From Syngnathus acus (taxonomy: Eukaryota > Chordata > Actinopteri > Syngnathiformes > Syngnathidae), in contig NC_051098.1 of NCBI RefSeq assembly GCF_901709675.1, positions 9,363,000 to 9,426,999 of the forward strand: a stretch of 64,000 nucleotides of DNA. The letters run 5' to 3'. How positions within the stretch are numbered: position 1 is the first letter of the stretch; each line of letters starts with the position of its first letter. Positions 35,445 through 49,300 of this stretch are shown here, one piece after another. The translations under genes were made by a program, and so were the position numbers. Under the pieces are notes generated by a model, which saw only the letters and a program-made list of their open reading frames with translations, searched no databases and was not told where the DNA came from.

Positions 35445-38400
35445 ATGATCTGTTCACCGGCCAAACTGGAGGCCCTGGTCTACCTTCAGGACTCGGAGCT
35501 TGTGGCCGCTTTCCAGAGACGATGTGGACTTTACCTTGCCCGAGCGACGCGTCACAGTCGAAGGATGGCGCACGCTGGAACGTCCGACCATATTCACCAA
35601 TCACGTGGTTTACGTAAGGCAACGTTGGACCACCAGGACAGCAATTCCAACTATAAATACGAGAAAAACGTACGTCAATTAATGCTCCTAGAGCCGAGCT
35701 ATTTGTTAAGCCAGGAAAAAAAAACATTCATATGCAGCTCTCATGCAATTATGTTGGGTTAGAAAACAGGAAAACAATCCAATTTCTATTTATCACGAAT
35801 TGTTAGTCAAACACTGACTGGCTTTTCTTGTTAGTCTTGCTTTTTCTGTTTGCAGCCGGGTCCTCATCTGCACAGTGTTTGCATTTGCCTGGCTGTCTTG
35901 CCTTTTTGTTGGCATGTTGTGGATTTGTAGTAATGAAGTGTCAAAGTCATTAAATGGCCAACAAGTGTTTCTTAGAAATGCATTTGTTGAATTTGACTCA
36001 GAAAATCTCATCCTTATACTAAACTTGACTGTCAACATGACCAATTAGCAGTGGTGGTGACTGTCAAGCAACTAAATACAAATACAGTCATGTATACATT
36101 AGTACATTTGCTAGGTATCTGTACTTAAATATTTATTTGTTTCGATGACTTTTTAACTTTTACGTCTTACATTTAAAAACATCAATTTATTTCTTATTGC
36201 TTTGTCAAAATAGGTGCATTAGCCAATGTTTTTTTTTTAATAATGTGAGCTTCTGACTGAGATTTGGAGTCTTATAAGGGGTAAAAAGATGAGATACAGC
36301 CTTTAAGCGATTGGCTGACCCATTGTCACATTTATTGCTGTTTATTGTATCACAGAACTGCAGCACACCTGCATATGAAGTGAGGAACCGACTGCTGCAC
36401 TTCCTTTTTTTGTTCTCGGCTGGCCTTGGTGACGAAGTCTTTTACATCACCTGCCTGCCATGTATACATTGGTGCCTGGACCCCTTCCTCTGTCGACGCC
36501 TCATTAACATGTGGACTGTGAGTCAAAATACAATATGTACATGATTACCTCACTCAGTTATATGTATCAATCATTAGGAGCAGCCTTCAGTATACTGTAC
36601 TTCTACACCACGGCAAACAGTCATACAAATATAGTTAAATTATTACCTGTCTCACAGTTTTATCCAAATAGATTTTTTAAAGTGTTCCTAGATGCATTAT
36701 AATTGGTACGGCTCAATACAATATTAGACTGTACATATGGTCATTGTGGTTGGACGGTGTGTCAAAAAAATAACAGGACCAGTGTCTTAAAATATTCTCC
36801 TGGAAGTGGACTCTTCAAGGATGCTCTGTAGCTCTTGAATATACATACTATATCTGGATATACATATCTGTGGTGTGACACCAGCCCTAAAACCTTTCTG
36901 ACACACGTTGTATGCATGTCTACATATCAGTCCACAGAATGCCTTCAGTCGAATTTCCCAAAGTTTCACAAAGCATCCTCTCTTCTCATTGCACTCCCGT
37001 CTCCCTCTTTTCACCCGTCAACCTCCTTTCATCCTTCTTCCCCCTCCAGTGACCTGTCTATGACACTATGCATGTCCATATATCCCCAGGCCAGGGTCCA
37101 CTGGGGCCAGACTGATCAGGCCCCTGACTGAGAGGTCACATATGAGGACATCTGAAGGAAAAGGCCTTTACCTTGTTTTCAGATGTTTTCCCGATTAGAA
37201 CATGTCACAACACTAGTGAGCCTCCAATGGTATTAGAGCTTGAAAAAGAGCTTTTGACATTTTGGAGAGAGTGTGTGACAGGCAGTGTGTTTTTCTGCCC
37301 TTTGCGTCCCTGCCTCGAGCCCTGAGCGGGTGCCCTGAGACTGAACCCCTTGTTTTGCCCCTGAAGGGTAGGACCTAGCATTCTTTTTGCCATCCTGGCT
37401 ACACTAGGCCCCTGCGTGAACTCTTCTCCTACACACAAACACACACACACAAGCATGTACCCTCTCTTCATCTCATCGGCGAAACACACTAATTCTCCTC
37501 CCTCTAGTTAGCCATTACCAGCTTTCCCTTGTGTTCTCCTCCCCCTGGAGTATACCAGCAGAGTGTTTTATAGGCATCATCACTGGCCTGTGCTTTCTCT
37601 CACTTGGGGTAGACCATTTGGACTGTCATCCCCGGGGGCGCATCACCATGCACATCTAACAACGACCCACCATTGTGCTTACAGACTAATGCAATGTTCA
37701 TGGGGGTCTTTGTGTTATGCTGTTCCTGTGTCCCCCCCGAATTAAAAACAACTCAGGCTAACAACTGAAATGCATTTATGCATTATATCACTATACAATG
37801 TGTGCACAAACAAACGTTGAAAGATGCATCATAGTTTGTCGGATAACTGTGGTTAACTGTATATCTCATTATCAGACAGGTACTATAAAAATACTTACAA
37901 GCATATATTGTTATCCTCCATGAAGATTAATTAATACCATATTAGTGTGGCTGACTGAGGCATTCTGACTTGTTCCATGTATTATACTGGTCCCAGGTGG
38001 CTAAGGAAAACACACCAGAGGGAGCAGCGCAATGTCCATTGAACTGAAGCAAAAAATGCACGCTAAAACTGTTTAATTGCATTTGTTTTAATTATGTCAC
38101 CCGATGTGTATGTTTAAATGACAGTGCATTTCAGTGTGCTATTTTTCTTATTAATTATTAATACAACCCTTTGGGAAAGAAAATGCATTATATGTAAGTC
38201 TTAATTTTAAGAGTCAGTCAAAGCAAGATAAGATCAGATTGAAGTTCATTTATTTATTCGGTTAGGTTCAATCCGACGAAAAACAGACAATGCAGATTTT
38301 GTTATTTAGGCAAACAGCAAACCAAAAAGGGGAAGGATGAAGCTAGCATTACTTTATTCATTAAGCCCTTCTTGCATTTTCACACCTTTACCAATGCACG

Positions 38401-41400
38401 ATTTGTACATGATCTGGCTATTGGTGCTTTCCCATTGGCAAAAGCTGGAGTGTTTTAGGATCAGGTCACCATGGGTACCAAGTGTTCTGTGCCATGTGGT
38501 TGTTGCATTTGAGACGCTTACATTTACCGTCAATTGAAGAAAAAAAAAACTTGAAAAGAAGAACTGAAAAAGAAATCCTGCTTATTATATTTTAGATCAA
38601 AGTTCAAAGCAGCTCTGAGTGAATGCAATAATTGCGATTTTTCATCGTCTGTATGACTTGAGCTAGAGTTTACTGTTAAATCAGTACATAACATATCTCA
38701 CGTATATCATGTGCTGTTTCTGGAGCGAGACACTGCGTGAGAGTTTTCTTGACTCTAAGGGAACACACACCCTTCTTCTCTCGCTCGCTTCCTGATGTTG
38801 ACAGATCAAAGTCCAACTCTACACTGACCCCAATCAGAAATCACTCACATGGACACACTTCCCTGTGTCTTGAACTGTCTTCACTTCTACAAAGGCACCA
38901 GTGAGACCGGCTTGGTGGCATTACGTAGCTGAACGTGATGTGGGTCGGCCGGTCGCTGGTGGGTGGAAAGGGGCAGAGTGGGGGTATCATATCATGCATG
39001 CACTTGGGCTGCATTGTTTGAATGCAGGGAGGGGGAGTTGTAAAGGATGACTGTGCACACAGTATGTGTTGTTGAGTGAATACAGCCACGGTGAATAGAT
39101 GAGGTCAGGCATGCTTAACGGGCTCAACATTGCCTGGCCTCTGTTTACTGGCCATTTCATGGGACCAGTTGTGTGTTGGTGAGTAGGTGTTGTGTTGTTA
39201 TAAATATTGGCGTGGAATAGAATAACTACTTTTTGGTGTGACAACAAAATGGGGGGATGGAAGAGATTTTGCACAACCCATATTTAGCAATTTCTTTCCC
39301 CATTAATGAGCGACTGAGAAATCCTGCTACTTGCACAATAAAATTGCAACAATTCATTCGGGTACAAACACGTCAGTTGGAGAATCGCTGAGAACCGTAA
39401 AAAATATTTTATTCTTCATAAAGTTGCCTAATCAGGAGACTGATTGAAATGATTGGAAATCCTAAATTGCAAATGAGCATCTGTGAATGTTTTTTTGGGG
39501 GGTAAAGTGTTATTTATTTTTAGCATCATTCTGTTTTATCTTTATATATATATTTGAATGTCTTCATGTTGAAAAAACGCAACATTAATATTTCACAACA
39601 CATAAATAGCTCCAATAATAAAGCATCTTAGTGAATGAGCGATTTTTTCTTTAATTAGGCTATCAAGGGCATTAATTGTCATACCTGTCTGGGATCTATA
39701 GTTGTGATGTAGACAGCAGAAACAATGCAGAAATTGTCCCTAGAAAAAGTCAAGCCCCATATTTATTTAACTTCCTACTATCACAATAATTTGTAATGAA
39801 AGTCATTAAGTTCGCAGTTTGTTTTTTTAACATGATATCAGCCTCTATTTTTCTCTCTTTAGTAATCCTGCAAAATCGGTAGACTTTTCCATAGCAACAA
39901 GCATTTTCTGATGACATTTTTAGCATAGCTGGTAATAACAACCTTTCTACTTTCCTCCTTTAAACACTCACATAAATACTATGTGCCCTCACTGAGCACA
40001 TTGCATCACTGTCCCTCAGTGTCAGCCATTCATTAAATATAAAAAGGCAGAGCTTTAAATAAAACCGAGTTGAGTAGGCTGCTCCTCTAAGGGCACCTGA
40101 GGAAGAAAGAAGCGAGGAGATGGCACATTTGGAAGGCCAAATGTACTTACACCAGCCTGTGCACACAAATACCTTGCACTATTTGTGTCAGCATCGAATA
40201 TGGCTGAACTCTGAACTCAAACTCGGACTTCTACTCCTTAATTCAGCGTCTTTTTTGGTAGTATTTGACTGATTTTTAGTTTTATTGTTCACAGTTATGT
40301 CATCTTGAATTTTACAGCTTCTATTACTGTTATTTAAGAGTGGGGAAATTTTGTCTGCACAATTTTATGAATCCATGAAAATTGCAGGAAATTGAATATA
40401 GTAAACAGCAGTGATTATTAATTGGCCCCCCGCACCATCCAATCTGGGCCGCGACTGGATTTCACAATTATGACGATCAAAGCTAAAATATCTGTTTCAC
40501 TGGTATAAGGATCATCAAACAATCCAATTTGGTAGACCTATGCAATTGCCATGATTTTGATGGATAAAATTAGTACTACTTCCCCATATGTGGTTGAATT
40601 TTGCAGTGATGTGGAAATGCATTAGCATTATTGTTATCCTAGCCAAACATTGACCACTTGCATAAGATGATGATATCCAACAAGAGCTGTATCAAAATTT
40701 GGAGTTTAGATTGACTAACCAGATTGACTAACCAGTAGTATTATTGTTTTATGATTATAGTTTGTTATGGTATAGAACCAGCCATATATTGAGTTATTGC
40801 TGTAACTAATTGACGCATACAAACAGATCTCTTAAAGAAATGCAGTTCAACAATAGTGCAAATTACAATGAATATCTGACAGTCTGTCAAAATGAAAAAA
40901 GAGCAGCATATGTTAAGTTTTTCCATGCTATCGCTATCCACAACAAAGATCCATCCATGAATTTAACACCACTCGGACTAAGAAGCATGTATTTCCTCAC
41001 TTGCAGCTGGTGATGTACATCGGCCAGGTAATGAAAGACGTGCTCAAGTTGCCCCGTCCAACTTCCCCTCCTGTGGTCAAGCTGGAGATGCGTGTTGATG
41101 CTGAGTATGGGCTGCCTTCGACTCATGCCATGGCTGCCACAGCAATCTCATTTACATTGTTACTGAGTGCCCCTTCCAGAATCCAGGTGAGAATCACTGA
41201 TACAAAGAGAGAAACAGAAAGAAAAAACTAAATACAATCCTTTTAGACTTTTTCTCTTGAAGATGAACAGAAAAACAGCTGCACGTTGGTTTTAGAATAC
41301 AGTCTATCAAAATATAGCCTTTTTTTCTCTTGGTTTAAATGGGCAATAGTTGCTTGGCAACACGTGATCATCATCTCCCCTTGTTAAGCTACTGAAAAGC

Positions 41401-43896
41401 AGTGATGAAAAATTAAACGTGGAAAACAGGGTCGGTGGACACGCACACATTTATACATATGGCTGTGGAGGAGGGGTGGATGGGACCAGTGGATGGAAGC
41501 ACCCTCAATGTTAGCCAAGTGGGAAGATGGGAAGCAACCTCACTGTCTATCAAACCGTCCGAACTAAGGGGCTTGACAAAGGGCTGGGAGGGGCGGGGCC
41601 TACAGCAGTTGCCATCAGTCTCCATCAACTGCACTTGTCAAGCTACTGTTTAGACTCCTGATAGACTCAGGGCAGTCAATGACTGTCAGTCCACATCCCA
41701 ACCTCCCGCCTCCTCCTCTTCACGACTCCTTCGCCTCTTTATCGCTCTAAATCCACCAACGTGTCAATAAAACACTCTATGGCTCAACCATGGACTTCCT
41801 TAATGACAGCCAATCTTTTAATAGGAACTATTTTAATGATGATGGAGTTATGGACTCTTGATCCACAAAGGTAATTTGTGGATCGGATTATGACGACCGC
41901 GATTTTGTGAAGGGCCTATCAAAAAGCTCAACACATTTACGTGCACAGCACTTTGAATTGACCTTCAATACCAGAAATCACCCTGAAATGAAGGGCATAC
42001 ATTGCTACAGATGAGTAGTGGCCTGTTGCAGAAGGTCCTGAGTGACTACTAGAAGTCCTCAGGGCAACTTCCCGGAACAGGTCAGAGGTCACCCCAGTCA
42101 ATCACAGGGTGACCCCCTCTTGTTCCTGGCATCCTTTGTGGCTATTGAAGGAAGTAAAAAAAAACTCTCTTCATGAACTTCCAGTGAATAGGCTTCCAAC
42201 AGCTTCCAGACAGGAAAAGACACAGAGTCGGGGGTAAATGAATGCATGAGGCTTCTCTCGTCACTGTTATTGAAATGGAGGCCAAACAAAAACTGCAGCC
42301 CTAGGTAGAATAGGCTGGGAAGAGATGGATGATGGAGAGACGAAGGAGTAAAGACGCACACACTTAATGATGGCCACTACATCATGCAGCTAAATGGACC
42401 TGTGGCAGAGCTTTGCACGTCAGTTTGAGCTGGGAGATTTGATCACAAATTTTGAAAGATGGGAGGAGGGGCAATAGATAAAAGCATGACTTGTCAAGAC
42501 ACCTGTTACACCACATTTCTCTGTCTGTATCTTATAATATCTACTTATCAGTCACCGTTTCACATGTTTTGCATTTCTTTTTTCATGCCAGTTCCAGTTC
42601 GAGGCGGGTCTACTTATCGCTGTGACACTCTCGACGATGGTGTGCTTGAGCCGTCTCTACACTGGCATGCACTCAGTTTTGGTGAGCTTGCCATCCTCAC
42701 ATTCGCATGCACATTGCATTAAAGATTGAAGCTCACAGAAAAATATATTATTTATTTGCATCTAGTTAAACATTCTGGCAAGGTTTTAAAGATGCCATCA
42801 TCTGCTGTTCTCTAAATATCTCCTCGGATGTCGGATATTAACAATAATCAGCAATGATAAAGAGGATGTGAGTGTTGCCAAAGGATGAATTGACAAAAAG
42901 TCCCAGGTACTAAAAAAATCTTGAAGCAATATTTGGTTTAGGGTCAAAAAACAAAAAATAACTTATACTACTATCCCAAAATTTGACACCAGTATTAGTA
43001 TTTCCCTTTTACTGCAAAAATAACTGGACCCGATTATCATTATTATGATTATTATCAACCTCCTTGAGGCAATGATCATTTCTCCATAATTTTTCAGAAA
43101 TCACACAAAGCTGATGCGTTTACATTTTTCAAACTGTGAATAATTGTGCCTACGTTATCTTGCTTTGCTGTTCTATTTTCACAAGTCTTCGGACTTACTG
43201 GGCTAATCTAAAACCTTGGTTATCGCATTACATGACAAAATATGCGTAGGTATGAAAATAAATTGGCTTAAATTGTAATTATTTCAAAGTACAATTAAAT
43301 AATGCAGCCTGATAAAATTACATCGTCTTTACAATGAACCATTTCTCCTTTAGGATGTCATCTGTGGTGTTTTGATCTCGGCCCTCTTAATGTTTCTCAC
43401 CCACCCTTACTGGGAAGCCTTCGACCAGTTCCAGCTAAGCAGCATGGTGTCGCCAATCGTGGCATTGTTGCTGCCCCTTTTCCTCAGCTACACATACCCT
43501 GAGCTGGACCATTACAGCACCACCCGGGGGGACACCACCACCATCCTTGGAGTCTGGGCCGGCTGCAGTGTTGGATATTGGGTCAACAAACAGTTGGGGG
43601 AGACATTTGAGCCCCAAGGAGTGCTGCCCATGCCCTTACCAACACTGACAAGATACACATTGGCATCTGGCACTGCCCGCTTCTTGGTTGGAGTTGGAGC
43701 CTTAGTGGGTACTCGGCAAGTTGTGAAAGCAGTCAGCCTGCATTTGTTGTACTGGTGGTACAAGGTACCAAAATATGACCAGAGTGCCAGGATGAGAAAA
43801 GAGATTGAAGTACCAAGCAAGTTTGCCACATATACAGCTGTTGGACTTGTTCATTCTATAATGGTCAGTAGAGTATTCATTCTACTAGGGCTATGA
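35445..43896 (+). CDS. sgpp2: sgpp2: sphingosine-1-phosphate phosphatase 2 (5 exons)
   Basis: An ER multi-pass lipid phosphatase of the PAP2 superfamily that converts sphingosine-1-phosphate to sphingosine. Exons: 35445-35613, 36356-36517, 41007-41186, 42592-42681, 43354-43896; introns are phase 0 and GT-AG. The three phosphatase motifs are present: KDVLKLPRP (K-x6-RP) and GLPSTHAMA (PSxH) in exon 3, and SRLYTGMH (SR-x5-H) in exon 4. Exon 5 encodes the hydrophobic C-terminal half, with stop at 43894-43896. About 380 residues against 399 in human. Exon 1 begins around [17 protein letters not shown], matching the SGPP2 N-terminus, but then needs a one-base change of frame near 35532-35540 to reach the exon 1 donor in the right phase; exons 2-5 are intact. 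The start ATG at 35445 is a best guess, since in-frame ATGs lie upstream. A poly(A) signal AATAAA is at 44021-44026. Confidence 0.93.
36518..41006 (+). other. sgpp2 intron 2 (4.5 kb)
   Basis: No coding exon or RNA gene recognised. Mostly AT-rich unique-looking DNA with short CA runs (37437-37450). Confidence 0.6.
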
Positions 43897-44020
43897 TTGA
43901 TAGAAAATCGAAGATAAAAATACAGATTTTTTTTTTTTTAACTTTTTTAATTTGACTAAAATTGCAAAAATTATTTATAATCTACATTTGCAGTGACAAA
44001 TGTAATGTATAGTCAAGTGT

Positions 44021-44026
44021 AATAAA
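44021..44026 (+). terminator. sgpp2 poly(A) signal
   Basis: A canonical AATAAA 125 bases after the sgpp2 stop codon, in AT-rich DNA. No better hexamer lies between it and the stop. Confidence 0.6.
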
Positions 44027-45260
44027 TACTTATATATTTTCCAAAATGGGCTCTTGAGAATGTTATTTGTTAATCTTTTTTTTTTTACTTATTTAGCAAA
44101 TGAAGACCATTTCATAAAAGTATTAGTAGAAATCTTTATTTTGGCCCATGGCAATTTAGTTTCCTAACAAAGGTGCATTTATCGTAAACAGGACACAGGG
44201 TTTCGCAAATTCTTGTTTTGGATTAAAATGTGTTTTAATGTGATTTAAAGCTAGAAAGTTGCCATTTCAAAATGACTTCAGTTTTGTGGCATGTCTGTAA
44301 TGTTCTTTTTGTCCTACAAATTTAGACATCTGAATAAAGCCTTCCAATGGTTGTCAATTATATTTGAAATTTCACTATTTGTGGGCTGGGCCAGCCCAGT
44401 CAACCCCCAAATATCGGTCAACTGTAATTGCCTTTTTTTTTGTTGTTGTAGGAAAAGCAGTTAAGAAAATGGATGGATTTTCAGCATTGTTATTTAACTG
44501 CACTGTGGCAGGACATTGAGCATGTGTTTCTATTGGAAGTTGACATATTTAAGTGTTGAGCAACTGAGTTGTCTTCTCATATCAGTTCTTAATTACCATG
44601 TGGACAAACCAGTGATGTTCTCATTGCAATGCTTTGAACACCGGTGTTATGTGGCTCCAGTAGAGAACAAGAGCCAAGATCGCTGAACAGAACCAGTTTA
44701 ACAGAAAAAAATATTCAGAGGGATATTTACCTTAATCATCCTGCAAGTTTCAACAAGTCATCACCTACAGTATATCGGCAATACTCAAGTGAAGGAATGC
44801 TGGCATGTCTGTCAAAAGAGTTGAAGGCTGCACACAGCATGCTTTCCTTATCAACTTAACTTAGGGCAGAAAAAAGAAATTTCTGCCTCAAGTTAAGAGC
44901 TTTATTGGCTTTCAGATAGGAAATCTTCAACATTTGGAACAAGAATAGTTAAGGATGTGCTGACACTTGTAATTTGGATGTGTAATATGCACAAAGCCGA
45001 AAATCTTTCACCAGCTGAGATGTCATGAGGTTTAGAAAAGAAGAAAAATAAAAAAAAAAGAACCCAAACAAGCAGACTGAGATCACTCAAAGGTGGACTT
45101 GCACATAAGGAAGCAATTACACTGGACAAAACAAACCGCGCAAGAGTCCGTTTGGACTGAAACAAACCGGCCAAGTGTGACCGCACCCTGAGAAGCTGGT
45201 TCTTCTACATCCTTGTTTTATCTGCGTGAACTCTTAAGTGTAGCCAAGCGTCTATATCCT

Positions 45261-45911
45261 TCAGATCTTGTTAAAGGCAGCCACGTCCACAGACTGAACA
45301 TATTCCTCGAATGCAGTGATTGCTTCCTCCAGCTGATCCGTGCCCACTTTATCATCCTCCACCACACATCCTATTTGAAGCTTCTTGATTCCATAACCCA
45401 CCGGGACCAGCTTGGACTGCCCCCACAACAGCCCGTCCATGCTGACACTGCGGACGCACTCCTCCATCTTGACCATGTCTGTCTCATCATCCCAGGGTTT
45501 GACTTCAAGAAGGATGGAGGATTTGGCGATGACTGTTGGTTTCTTGGATTTCTTGGCTGCGTACTCTGCGAGCCGCTGCTCTTTCAATTTTGCTGCCTCC
45601 GTGCTGTCACTTTCATCGTCTGAGCCGAAGAGGTCGATGTCTTCGTCGCTGTTGGTAGATGTGGGAGGAGTCTCAGGCAGCATAAACTGCTTATTGACGA
45701 CAGGGAGGTCAGCTCTTTCCCTATAGAAGGATTTGATGTGGTTGTACCAGCGCAGGAGATGACACAATGTCGGTGAGGGAGTAGAGACGACGGCTTCAAA
45801 GACGGCCACGTCAGCTTGAGATGCTACATAGCCTTCAATGTAGCTTTTGTCCACCAGGAAATCATTGAGGGCTTTGAGAGCCTTGGGTGTGCTTAAGTCT
45901 CCAAAAACAGT
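45261..45911 (-). CDS. Intronless eEF1B (elongation factor 1-beta) retrocopy
   Basis: One uninterrupted frame of 216 codons matches elongation factor 1-beta, the guanine-nucleotide exchange factor that recharges eEF1A. The N-terminal GST-like segment ([25 protein letters not shown], split here as [14 protein letters not shown] and [11 protein letters not shown]), the RWYNHIKS helix, the acidic [10 protein letters not shown] hinge and the whole C-terminal exchange domain ([15 protein letters not shown] through [11 protein letters not shown]) are present; stop at 45261-45263. Cellular eEF1B genes are split by several introns; this copy has none, so it is a retrocopy. At the position of the initiator Met the codon reads ACT (45909-45911), and no in-frame ATG occurs upstream before a stop near 46070. 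The frame stays open into what looks like the former 5' UTR. It lies just downstream of farsb on the same strand. It is either a recent pseudogene or a gene that takes its start from an upstream exon. Confidence 0.8.
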   Translation of the reverse strand, partial: TVFGDLSTPKALKALNDFLVDKSYIEGYVASQADVAVFEAVVSTPSPTLCHLLRWYNHIKSFYRERADLPVVNKQFMLPETPPTSTNSDEDIDLFGSDDESDSTEAAKLKEQRLAEYAAKKSKKPTVIAKSSILLEVKPWDDETDMVKMEECVRSVSMDGLLWGQSKLVPVGYGIKKLQIGCVVEDDKVGTDQLEEAITAFEEYVQSVDVAAFNKI

Positions 45912-46210
45912 TTTGGAGGAGGTGGCACCTTGACGGGGTTTTACTTCAGCGGGGAACTTGTGTTTGATAGCTTCTTGCAGGGGAACCTCATGCGTGAGGT
46001 GTGTTTCAGCCGTGTGGCCGCTAGAAAAACCAAAAGCAACAACAGGATGAGCTTAGAATAGAGGCGCATACACTTAGTGGAAAAGAACACACATGCAAGG
46101 CTGACACAAACGCACGCACATACACCATAGAGTGAATTTAAGTGAACGTAAACTTGCTCAATATTATGGATATATAAAACAAAATGGCTCAACACTCTGC
46201 TGCCGGTTCT

Positions 46211-46216
46211 TTTATT
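46211..46216 (-). terminator. farsb poly(A) signal
   Basis: AATAAA on the - strand about 100 bases after the farsb stop codon. It is the first such hexamer downstream, so the farsb transcript should end before the eEF1B retrocopy. Confidence 0.55.
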
Positions 46217-46313
46217 GTCCTCATTCATTGGCATACTTTAAAATGTATTTCTGCTACTTACGAAATGGCATCAGATTATGTATTTTATAAGATAAGTGCA
46301 GAAAAAGAGGAAT

Positions 46314-49300
46314 TCACAGGAAAGGCTCGACGTCCATCTCAAAGGCAGAGCAGGGCATGGTCAGCTCAAAGTTGTTAATGACTTGTGGGTGGAGGACCCC
46401 GAGATGTCCAACGCTTTTCCCGTGGACAAAGATCTCTGCACAGCGCCCGGGGAAAAAAGTGGAATCTGAAACGAGAGAGTAATCACTCTGTAGGTTTATT
46501 TTAATATTGGCAGCGTGACCAGTGTAGCAGGAGGTATGTTCCAGACTTGCTCGATGTGATAGAGACCATTATATTGGCATGAAGTGGCACAGCCCTAGTT
46601 TGCAAAGCATTTTTTTAAGCTGTATTTCATTCACCTACACAAACGATGATGTTGCATTATTTTGTCACAAAAGAGAGTGCGGCTGAGCCATAATTGTAGA
46701 GCTTTGCTGATTCATCGTTTCAAGAGGCAAGAGAAGAGTTGCTATTCCAGGCTACAGGTGTATTGGTAGTTCAAAGCTGCACTAGTGAATACAGTGTGAC
46801 TCTTATTCAACTAGAAATAAAGACACCAATAACCTTGACTTATCTGGGTAAGGTAACAGAACAGATTCTCAAGAGAGCAATAATGCTGCCATGAAGTGTT
46901 ATTCTATTGTTTACAATGAGCTTGACAAATGACATCTCATATTATTTGAGAAAGATAAGTCACAAGTGTACTCTACTCATGCGAGCTTTAGTCAACCATT
47001 TCCCCACATTATTATTATTTTTTTTTTACTGCTCAGTTCTCCATTAACCTGTTTTAAAACCAAAGCTTAAGACCGAAGCGCAGGGGAATCCCTTGCAGTT
47101 ATTTGGTGATTAGATCTGCAGAGCTTTGGCGGGCTGGGTAGTACAGTAGATGTCTTTTGTTCAACATCACTGAGCAGCAAGCTATTAAAATAATGTCACA
47201 GCTCATTCCTCTACAGCAAATACCTCTGGGGCCATGGGACCAGAATTGGATTACATACCTTGTCACTTTCCCAAAGATTTATTTTTGTAAATCAAAACTG
47301 AAGGTACAATCCTATTTATGCCAATGCTATCTTTCGTTAACAGTAAGACCAACAATTGGCTCAACGTGTTTAAAAAGAGTGACCAAGAAATCAGAGATTT
47401 GTGATGGATTTCACAAGATACAGGAGTTGCTATGACAACATCCCCACGCACAAGAGACATGGCATTCTATCAAGGGCTGATAATGGGTTTCCAAAGTCCA
47501 TTACTTACAGTATATACTTGCAAAAAGATAACCAAATATGTTTAGAGATCAAAACGATTACATTTAGTGTTAGATCACATGTATGAGTGTGTTAAGATGG
47601 AAGCAAAGGCAACAGTAGAAATTGCTTTGTGACATTTCCGATGGCCAGACTGTCGTTTTAAAGCTAACCAGACCAACTATCCACTCCTTCTCCTGCTGAC
47701 AGATTCGTGCACAAGGTGACAAAGTCAAAGAGTATCTTGGCAACTTTGATGGGCTGTAAGCATGTGTGTTCGTATCAATGTTGCTAGCAGAGTATGTGAC
47801 TACCATATTTTCCCCACTCTGAGCTGTTTTACATTCACTCTTGACCATTCTTGATAGCACCTTCAGTCCCCCGACAGTACCCTTTGTTTTGTTTCCTCGT
47901 GCACGGTGCTTTTCCTTGAATTCTGTCAACCTTTCCCTCGGCTCGATACCTGAGCCCAATTGATTTGTTGTGCGGATATCCTGCAGTGTGCCCTTGGAGC
48001 ACGCTTGTCAAGGGGAGCCGCAATAAATGGCTGGGAGGGGCTACGTGTTGAAGCAAGGAACAAGGAAAGGGTGGCCCAAACTAAATGTACTGTATGTATA
48101 CGTATGGTAGTACAATTCATAAGGCATATATCCATTTTACATGCCCATGATCTGTGTTTGGGTTGCAAGTGAGCTGGAGCCTATCCCAGCAGACTCTGGG
48201 CAAAAGGTAGCCAGTAACAGGGCATAAACAACCATTTATACTTACCTACGAATAATTTAGAGTGTTCACTTAACAGAACATGCATCTTTTTTAAATGTGG
48301 GCGGAAGACAGAGGTCCTTACCGTCTGCAGCTTGGATGTGGTAGCCGCCTCCCCTGGCAGCTTTCACCGCCAGCAGTTGCATGGTACGGTCCAGCAGGCC
48401 GTGGATTACTTCGAAGCCTGGACTCTTGTTGTAGTACACAGCACAGATATGTCGGCTGTTCCTTGCCCCAACATCTGTTTTTTAGGATAGCCACGAAGTT
48501 TAAATATACCTGTATACTGTCATATAAAAATACATTTATTTGTACAGTTTCCCTATTCTATTATTCTTGGCTTCAAGGAAGAATGTTTTTTTTTTTTTCC
48601 CTCATCAATAGCTGTCTTCCTTCATGCAACTGCCACTTCTAATTTAATTAGTTGGGTACCTCTTGTACAATCTACTACAATCTCAAATAGTTTTCATAGT
48701 ATACCTCTTTACATTATGAAAAGGCTTGTATGTGTTGTATGATTTTACTTCGTGGTGGTGGCTAACTCGGCTAAGTCCACCACAGGAATTGATCAACAAA
48801 ATATGTTCTGCCTCTTATAATAATTCAACTTAAAACCATATTTGAAATGGCCGGAAAAATGCATTGTCAGCAATATGTGCTTCTGGCAACAAACATCAGA
48901 CTTCCATGGAGCACACGAGAATAAAATGACTTCCAAGGTTTACTGCCAACTTATTGGAGCAAGGAAAAACCTGTACGCACACCTGTGAGCAGGACACACA
49001 CTACTAAAAGGTAATGTTACTATTTGTTTTTAGTTATTAGTCAAGAATTATAATAATAATAAATCCCACCATCACTGCTTTGAATGCATTTTATGGTGTT
49101 TGTAGACTACACACTGTTTTGCAAATGTTCTCAGTCACATGGGCAGTTGGTTAACATGACTATGTTAATGATTTCACACTTTGAGACGCCTACCTTTGGT
49201 GTCATCCTTCAGCACCACGTCAGATATCTCAAACAGCTTGAGGGGCAGAGGCATCTTCTTGTTGGCTCCAATTGTTTTCAACAGGCCTGGCAGCAGGCTG

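Noticed and set aside
45852-45854. GTG as start of the eEF1B copy
   Set aside because: Homology continues about 19 codons further upstream; GTG initiation there is not expected in a vertebrate.
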